Below are positions 58,916 to 64,000 of a stretch of DNA of 64,000 nt, in pieces. The stretch is from NCBI GenBank assembly GCA_001897155.1, contig MKSF01000013.1, positions 62,001 to 126,000 on the forward strand, given 5' to 3'. Made by a program: the position numbers and the translations under genes. Numbering within the stretch: position 1 is the stretch's first letter; each line of letters begins with the position of its first letter. The notes beneath the pieces were generated by a model. The model was not told the origin of the DNA and did no database searches. It saw only the letters and a program-made list of their open reading frames with translations. The DNA comes from Bacteroidetes bacterium 47-18. GTDB taxonomy: Bacteria > Bacteroidota > Bacteroidia > Chitinophagales > Chitinophagaceae.

Positions 58916-59869
58916 TTACGCTTTGATCCTTTCCCTGTAAAAAGCCCCGAAAACAGCTATAACCGATGTGATGATCAGACTGCCCAGCAACGTGCCTATC
59001 AGTATCAGCAGCACTTTGGGATGGGAAGCTTCATCCGGCAGGTAAGCATCCTGCACCAGGTATAATACGTTCATACCGCCTTTTTCTATCAGCTCAAATT
59101 CATGGATCAGCGAATTGTATTTTGCCTGGTCGCCCGTCAACTGGTCCTTTAAGGTCGTCAGGCGGTGCAGCTCTTCCAGCGCTTTCAGTTGTGAAGGATT
59201 AAGGCTGCCGGAAGGAGTGCTTCCACCCAGCTCTGTCCGGGAAGGCAGTAAGTAATTGTTCAGGTTGCTGGCTACTTTCAGCTCGTTGATCTGGTCGGTC
59301 ATAACGGTCACCGTTGAATCCAGCACCTTCAGCTCCAGCTTCAGCGCGGATGCCACCTGCCTGTTGGATTCCAGGAAGTACCGGGAAAATTTCAGCTCCA
59401 GGTATTCCCTTACGGCCTTTGTGATCTTCATGGCCATCTCGGGATCCTTATCAGTGTAAAATATCTCGATATTCTTGGTATCCTGCCTGCTGAAAGCGAA
59501 ATTGCCTTTTACTTTCAGGCGCAGCCAGTACGGGCTTTTAATGCCATAATGATTACCAAGATCAAATTCATCGATCAGGTATCTCAGCATGGCCTCGCTT
59601 TTGGAGATGAACTCTATCTGGTCCACATCATCCGGTACGGCAAAGAACTCTTTATTTTCAAACATCTGGTTCCTGAAGATATAATTCCTGTCCAGCAGTA
59701 TCGGGTTCTTAACGATAAAGATGGAGCTGGAAGTATATTGCTTCGGCGCGATAAGCGAGACGACAAGCGCAACGATCAGCGCTATGGCACTGAATCCCAG
59801 GATAAATTTCTTCTTCCTGAGAATGACCCTGAAAATATACAGCAGATCAAATTGGTTATTTTCGTTCAT
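58916..59869 (-). CDS. Wzz-type polysaccharide chain-length determinant
   Basis: A 317-residue inner-membrane protein of the polysaccharide co-polymerase family. A cytoplasmic start (YIFRVILRKKKFILG) leads into a first transmembrane helix (SAIALIVALVVSLIAP, about 30-48), a long periplasmic coiled-coil part, and a second helix near the end (LILIGTLLGSLIITSVIAVF). It controls the length of polymers made by Wzy. No autokinase domain is fused. It is directly upstream of the Wzy-like gene and reads with it. Confidence 0.87.
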   Translation of the reverse strand: MNENNQFDLLYIFRVILRKKKFILGFSAIALIVALVVSLIAPKQYTSSSIFIVKNPILLDRNYIFRNQMFENKEFFAVPDDVDQIEFISKSEAMLRYLIDEFDLGNHYGIKSPYWLRLKVKGNFAFSRQDTKNIEIFYTDKDPEMAMKITKAVREYLELKFSRYFLESNRQVASALKLELKVLDSTVTVMTDQINELKVASNLNNYLLPSRTELGGSTPSGSLNPSQLKALEELHRLTTLKDQLTGDQAKYNSLIHEFELIEKGGMNVLYLVQDAYLPDEASHPKVLLILIGTLLGSLIITSVIAVFGAFYRERIKA

Positions 59870-59974
59870 GAAACGATCTATTAGTTTTTAAAGTAATCAA
59901 AATTGTGTCCGGTTCCTGTATGGCAGTGATAAAACGAAGAAGCCTTTCCTTTATTATCTCCGCAGGTAAATACA

Positions 59975-61048
59975 TTAAATACTTTCGCCGGCTTTCATCT
60001 TTTCGGCGTTTTCCGCAAACTGCAGGGCTTCCAGCATTTCATCAATATTACCGTTCATAAAGTCATCCAGTGAATAAATGGTCATATTGATGCGGTGATC
60101 GGTAATACGTCCCTGGGGATAATTGTAAGTCCTGATCTTGGCGGAGCGGTCGCCCGTGGTAACGATCGACTTCCGGCGCTGGGCTATCTCCTCCTCGTGC
60201 TTACGCACCTCTTCCTCATATAATTTCGTTCTCAGCATCTGCATCGCTTTTTCGCGGTTGCCCAGCTGGGTACGCTCCGTCTGGCAGGTCACTACCGTCC
60301 CCGTAGGAATGTGGGTAAGGATCACCTTGGTCTCTACCTTATTGACGTTCTGTCCTCCGGCGCCGCCTGAGCGGGCGGTGTCCATCTTAACGTCGGCCTC
60401 CCGTAATTCAAAGTCAATTTCATCCGCTTCCGGCATGACCTGCACCGTAGCCGCCGAAGTATGCACCCTGCCGCTGGCCTCCGTTGCCGGGACCCTTTGT
60501 ACGCGGTGCACACCGCTTTCAAATTTCAGTGTACCGTACACATCTTCCCCCGTCACTTCCAGCTGCACTTCCTTATAGCCGCCCACAGTTCCTTCCGATT
60601 CGGACACCAGCGTGGCCCTGAATCCCTTACGCTCAAAATATTTCAGGTACATCCTGTACAGGTCGCCTGCAAAAATGCTGGCCTCGTCACCACCGGTGCC
60701 CGCACGGATCTCCATGATGGCGTTCTTCTCATCCGTAGGATCCTTGGGGATCAGCAGGTGCCTGATGGTCTCTTCCAGTTGCTCTTTCTGCTCTTCTGCC
60801 GTTACCATATCCTCCTTTGCCATTTCCCTCAGGTCCTCGTCCGTTTCAGTAGCCAGCACGTCCTTACCGAACGCAATGGTATCCAGGCAGTTTTTATATT
60901 TCTTATAAGCATCAATAATGGGCTCCAGCTTCTTATATTCCCTGGAAGTTTTGGCAAATTCCTTATTATCCGCCACTACTTCCGGATTGGTAAGCGCCAG
61001 GCCCAGTTTGTCAAAACGGGCATTGATCGCTTCTAATTTTTCAATCAT
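59975..61048 (-). CDS. prfA: Peptide chain release factor 1
   Basis: A 357-residue class I release factor that reads UAA and UAG. The tripeptide anticodon-like PxT is PAT in [15 protein letters not shown]. The catalytic GGQ is in [15 protein letters not shown], which contacts the peptidyl transferase centre. The flanking sequences and length match RF1. The Gln in GGQ is normally methylated by PrmC, which is not in view. A TAACTTTG element sits about 25 bases upstream. Monocistronic, as the neighbours read from separate promoters. Confidence 0.98.
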   Translation of the reverse strand: MIEKLEAINARFDKLGLALTNPEVVADNKEFAKTSREYKKLEPIIDAYKKYKNCLDTIAFGKDVLATETDEDLREMAKEDMVTAEEQKEQLEETIRHLLIPKDPTDEKNAIMEIRAGTGGDEASIFAGDLYRMYLKYFERKGFRATLVSESEGTVGGYKEVQLEVTGEDVYGTLKFESGVHRVQRVPATEASGRVHTSAATVQVMPEADEIDFELREADVKMDTARSGGAGGQNVNKVETKVILTHIPTGTVVTCQTERTQLGNREKAMQMLRTKLYEEEVRKHEEEIAQRRKSIVTTGDRSAKIRTYNYPQGRITDHRINMTIYSLDDFMNGNIDEMLEALQFAENAEKMKAGESI

Positions 61049-61071
61049 AAAATGTTTTGTAAAAAAGTATG

Positions 61072-61079
61072 CAAAGTTA
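61072..61079 (-). promoter_or_regulatory. Putative -7 element for prfA
   Basis: TAACTTTG on the minus strand, about 24 bases upstream of the prfA ATG. Confidence 0.48.
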
Positions 61080-61144
61080 CATATTATAACGTAATAAAAA
61101 CTGTAAGCCCGAATAATTATTGGCGATCTGCGCTTTTACAAAAA

Positions 61145-62062
61145 TCATTCCGTCCTGCCGGGAACAGTCTTTAAAAATACAATATTATCTGAATTCAACC
61201 CATTGATTTTCAAATTATTTTCTATATCGGAGACCGGCGTTATCTCCCCCACCTTATTGATGACATGAGGTACATAGCCCCAGCTCCTCAAAAGCGCTAC
61301 CGCCTTTTGATGCGCTTCATTATGCCGCGTCACGGCCAGGTATTCCAGGATGATAACCGGCGCATGAGACTGAAGAAAGCTTTGCCCGCCCAGGACCACC
61401 TTATCCTCTGCTCCCTCCACGTCTACTTTAATAATATCGGGCATAAAACCCGTTTCACCCGTTACCCTGTCTATGCCGGTTGCCGCGATGCTTACTTTCC
61501 TGGGCGCTTTTCGCTTAAACCAGCCTTCATTTTCAAACTGGCCGATTTCCATGGAGTTATATTCAGACTGCATATTTTCGAATTCGTAAAAAACAACATT
61601 CGCCACTCCATCCGAAACCGCAACCGGGAATACGGTTATATTATTACGGCCCGCCACGTTCCGGGAAAGGATATTAAAAGAGTCCGAAGCCGGTTCAAAC
61701 GACCTTACCATACCGGAATGGCCCACCAGCTCCGCAGCAAGAAGCGTAAAATAGCCATAATGCGCTCCTATGTCCATAAAGCTGTCTCCTGCATGCAGGT
61801 TTTTAATGAGGAACCTGGCAAGACGTATCTCGGATGGATGTGATTTGCCCCCTGTAAGGTAAATATCAGTGGCAGCCGGTAAGGCGATGGTCATCTTCCT
61901 GCCGAAGAACAGGGTCGTGCTGACGATCTTTTGCTTATGACTGATTTTATACAACAGCTCTCTGAAGCCTATAGCGTAAATATATTTCAACGGCTGCATC
62001 CATAACCGGCCAAGCTTTGTAGTATCTGCGCGCCGCTCTACTTTCTCCAATAACTTCAACAC
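61145..62062 (-). CDS. FkbM-family methyltransferase
   Basis: A 305-residue SAM-dependent methyltransferase. The FkbM core (about residues 85-260) has MDIGAHYGYFTLLAAELVG (motif I), SFEPASDSFNILSRN, and DIIKVDVEGAEDKVVLGG (motif with KVDVEGAE). Members methylate sugars or other small acceptors in surface glycans and natural products. The specific substrate is unknown, but its place between the polysaccharide genes and a surface protein fits glycan modification. The frame begins with a GTG at 62062; an ATG at 61999 is an alternative start that would remove about 21 residues. Confidence 0.85.
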   Translation of the reverse strand: MLKLLEKVERRADTTKLGRLWMQPLKYIYAIGFRELLYKISHKQKIVSTTLFFGRKMTIALPAATDIYLTGGKSHPSEIRLARFLIKNLHAGDSFMDIGAHYGYFTLLAAELVGHSGMVRSFEPASDSFNILSRNVAGRNNITVFPVAVSDGVANVVFYEFENMQSEYNSMEIGQFENEGWFKRKAPRKVSIAATGIDRVTGETGFMPDIIKVDVEGAEDKVVLGGQSFLQSHAPVIILEYLAVTRHNEAHQKAVALLRSWGYVPHVINKVGEITPVSDIENNLKINGLNSDNIVFLKTVPGRTE

Positions 62063-62173
62063 GGTATCCTGGGGTATTTAGTACTGAATTATGTGGATTC
62101 CAGCGATATCCCGGAAGGCGGAAATATTGCTGCCACACTTTTCCTTTATAGACCTATATACCTCAAAAACGAA

Positions 62174-62202
62174 GGTCTCCTTATAAATATTATAAGGAGA
62201 CC
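62174..62202 (-). terminator. Terminator of the large surface protein gene
   Basis: Twelve-base arms GGTCTCCTTATA (62174-62185) and TATAAGGAGACC (62191-62202) with a 5-nt loop; on the minus strand the stem is followed by a TTTTT tract. Confidence 0.75.
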
Positions 62203-62225
62203 CAAGAGTTTATTAGTACTACGAA

Positions 62226-64000
62226 CTATCGTATCAGCGTCACATTGCCCGTCCTGATGATCCGTTCAAATGTATTGGCGCAGTTGGCATCCACTTCCCA
62301 TACATACACCCCGAACGGAGCATCCTTGCCATCTGTCGTTCCGTCCCATCCGGCGTTAGGGTCTGTGGTTTCAAATACTACCTTTCCCCACCTGTCATAT
62401 ACCTTAAAGGAGTTGATCTTGGAGAACTGGCTGTTCAGCAATTTAAAGGTATTGGCACCGCTATTGGAGGACCCGGGAGTAAAGGCATTCGGTAAGGTCA
62501 CATTGTCACATGGCACCGTTATGCTTACGGAATCTATGGCATAACAGCCGCGATCGTTGGATACTTCCAGGTAATAAGTAATGCTGTAAGGAGGCTTGGC
62601 CGTAGTGAAAGGCTCCCATTCGCCGCCGGTCAGACCGATCAGAGGCGTCCATTTATAGTCGTAACCTTCCACGATGCTGGTATTGGGACCACCAAGCGCC
62701 GTACTGGAACCATCGCTCATAGTACGGTCAGGACCTGCGTCAGCGCTGATCTTGCTTACATTAACGTTCAATGGCTTTCTCACCACACAGTCACGGTCAA
62801 AATAAATGGTGTAATGGTAATCCGTCTGCTGCTGCGGCCATATATTTACGCTGTGGCCCACGGTAGTGTCAATATTGTAATCCGGCATCCATAATATGCT
62901 GTCCACGTTGAATACCATAACCTGTACACGGATGGTATCATTCTGGCAGACCACCGTATCTCTTGTATTGATGGTAATAGCCGGATGCGGATATACATAT
63001 ATGGACTGGCACTCTGTTGTTACGGTCGGCAGACCTTCATCAACAGTCAGGATCACATTGTAATACCCGGGCTCGCTGTATTTGAAAGTAGGCGGAAGAC
63101 GCTGATCCTTGAATGCCGGTGTGGCAAAATCACAGGGCTTGTATTCTATCAGGGAGATAGACTGGTCAATGGCATTCGCGGAAAGCATATACAGTCCTCC
63201 GTTCTCCCTTACGGTATTGGACAGGGTCTGCGCTTTCCTGATACCGATGAAGTTACCCAGGTTAGTAGCAACAGGCGTATCGGCAATAGAGTTATTCCAT
63301 ACCAGGCCTACCAGGTTGGAGTTACCTTCACTCAATACCCAGCCGTAGTATTTATCACAATCCCTTGTGATGGAGATACCTACCGGCCTGGCCACCGTAG
63401 TACCCAGCGTTGCGTAATTGATGACATAGATAGGGTTCAGGAAAGAGTTACCGAAAGAGATCCTTTTTACAGCACTTTCTTCCTTGTTGGTGATATACAG
63501 GTGCCAGTTGTCCAGCTCCTTGATCAGCTCAAAGCTTGTCACATCCTTCAGGTTATCGTGCAGGGTACCCAGGTTGGTAATATAAGGCCTGCTTTCCAGG
63601 TTCGTACCAAACTCAAAGCGGATCAGCTCCGCGTTCCTGTTAACGGTAAAGCCATACCAGTTCTTATCATTGTCCTGCGCCACCACCAATTGATTGGTAC
63701 CTACCAGCAGGCTGTCAAAGTTGCCGAAGCTGGTCACATTGGTCGCATCCTGCAGCAGCCCGTTTTCAAAATCCAGGCGCATCAGGTTGGAAGTATTCCA
63801 TTCACCGCCGCCGATCACGAACACGTGCCATTTAGTGCCGGAGTAGACCGGGTAGATGCCGCGCCCTGTAGTGGCTACCTTTCCGAGCTCCTTCACATGA
63901 GAGGGGCTGCCGGTAATGCCATCTTCATAGCGCATCTTGTAAAAATAACCGTCGCTGTTCACATAGAAGCCCATCAGGGTGCTGTTATATTTTACAAGCC
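62226..64000 (-). CDS. Large surface protein with gliding-motility-associated C-terminal domain, 5' end outside the window
   Basis: The frame runs past the right edge with no stop or start, so this is only the C-terminal part of a larger protein (at least 590 residues here). The visible N-terminal section has repeating beta strands (YPVYSGTKWHVFVIGGGEW, LYITNKEESAVKRISFG) that look like a propeller. Then come Ig/PKD-like segments (TVDEGLPTVTTECQSIYV, GYYNVILTV) and a region like SISP/cohesin modules (ADAGPDRTMSDGS, YDYKWTPLIGL). The last ~90 residues are the type B T9SS C-terminal domain: NAFTPGSSNSGANTF, FKVYDRWGKVVFE, WDGTTDGKDAPFGVYVWEV and the end GNVTLIR. The protein should be exported by the type IX system and displayed on the surface. 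Confidence 0.88.
   Translation of the reverse strand, partial: LVKYNSTLMGFYVNSDGYFYKMRYEDGITGSPSHVKELGKVATTGRGIYPVYSGTKWHVFVIGGGEWNTSNLMRLDFENGLLQDATNVTSFGNFDSLLVGTNQLVVAQDNDKNWYGFTVNRNAELIRFEFGTNLESRPYITNLGTLHDNLKDVTSFELIKELDNWHLYITNKEESAVKRISFGNSFLNPIYVINYATLGTTVARPVGISITRDCDKYYGWVLSEGNSNLVGLVWNNSIADTPVATNLGNFIGIRKAQTLSNTVRENGGLYMLSANAIDQSISLIEYKPCDFATPAFKDQRLPPTFKYSEPGYYNVILTVDEGLPTVTTECQSIYVYPHPAITINTRDTVVCQNDTIRVQVMVFNVDSILWMPDYNIDTTVGHSVNIWPQQQTDYHYTIYFDRDCVVRKPLNVNVSKISADAGPDRTMSDGSSTALGGPNTSIVEGYDYKWTPLIGLTGGEWEPFTTAKPPYSITYYLEVSNDRGCYAIDSVSITVPCDNVTLPNAFTPGSSNSGANTFKLLNSQFSKINSFKVYDRWGKVVFETTDPNAGWDGTTDGKDAPFGVYVWEVDANCANTFERIIRTGNVTLIR

Overview
The window looks like chromosomal DNA of a gliding or T9SS-positive member of the Bacteroidota, most likely in or near the Chitinophagaceae. 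The evidence is an intact gldK-gldL-gldM-gldN block, proteins with type IX secretion C-terminal domains, an ECF sigma / anti-sigma / Spy-like cassette, a DksA-like protein lacking the zinc cysteines, and many putative promoters with the Bacteroidota -7 element TAnnTTTG. I see no rRNA, tRNA, CRISPR array, prophage, transposase or integrase. Most of the window is housekeeping and envelope genes. The family placement is inference.

Layout. 1-2.3 kb: the 3' part of an AAA+ activator (with a variant GAFTGA loop), a KTSC protein and a bacterial Ku. 2.3-4.2 kb: gene-poor, with a repeat-bearing acidic protein, a small lipoprotein and an orphan terminator. 4.2-11 kb: HU, nadB and the T9SS motor/ring operon gldKLMN. 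11.3-17.3 kb: YyaL-like thioredoxin-domain protein, an MMPL/RND transporter, and a PLP beta-synthase with CBS domains. 17.4-19.4 kb: a DUF5777/YceI/OB-fold envelope cluster. 19.7-29.4 kb: TonB-domain protein, ffh, a beta-barrel protein, cardiolipin synthase, an M28 peptidase with propeller and PDZ domains, pckA and a DUF6580 membrane protein. 29.5-29.75 kb: tandem intergenic repeats. 29.8-31.7 kb: ECF sigma cassette. 32.1-38.3 kb: a second HU-like protein, a type-2 ileS, a histone-H1-like/DksA fusion and a methyltransferase. 38.3-46.7 kb (minus strand): uvrB, a large propeller histidine kinase, pfkA-dut-IMPase and an ABC ATPase. 46.9-57.2 kb: a small protein, feoB, a T9SS cargo protein, outer-membrane barrels, an E2 acyltransferase, MBL hydrolase, polysaccharide deacetylase and folA. 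57.4-64 kb: a Wzy/Wzz-like pair, prfA, an FkbM methyltransferase and the 3' part of a very large surface protein with a gliding-motility C-terminal domain.

Functional links. GldKLMN provides the secretion/gliding machinery, and the proteins at 49473 and 62226 are likely clients of it. Cardiolipin synthase, the deacetylase, the Wzy/Wzz pair and several beta-barrels serve the envelope.

I did not find a convincing new multi-gene system. The observations most worth checking are the swapped GIHH signature in IleRS (a change linked to extreme mupirocin resistance in related enzymes), the five-fold ~36-residue repeat in the putative anti-sigma factor, the histone-like tail on the DksA-like protein, the Ser-for-Asn change in the FeoB G4 motif, and the tandem repeats at 29.5 kb.
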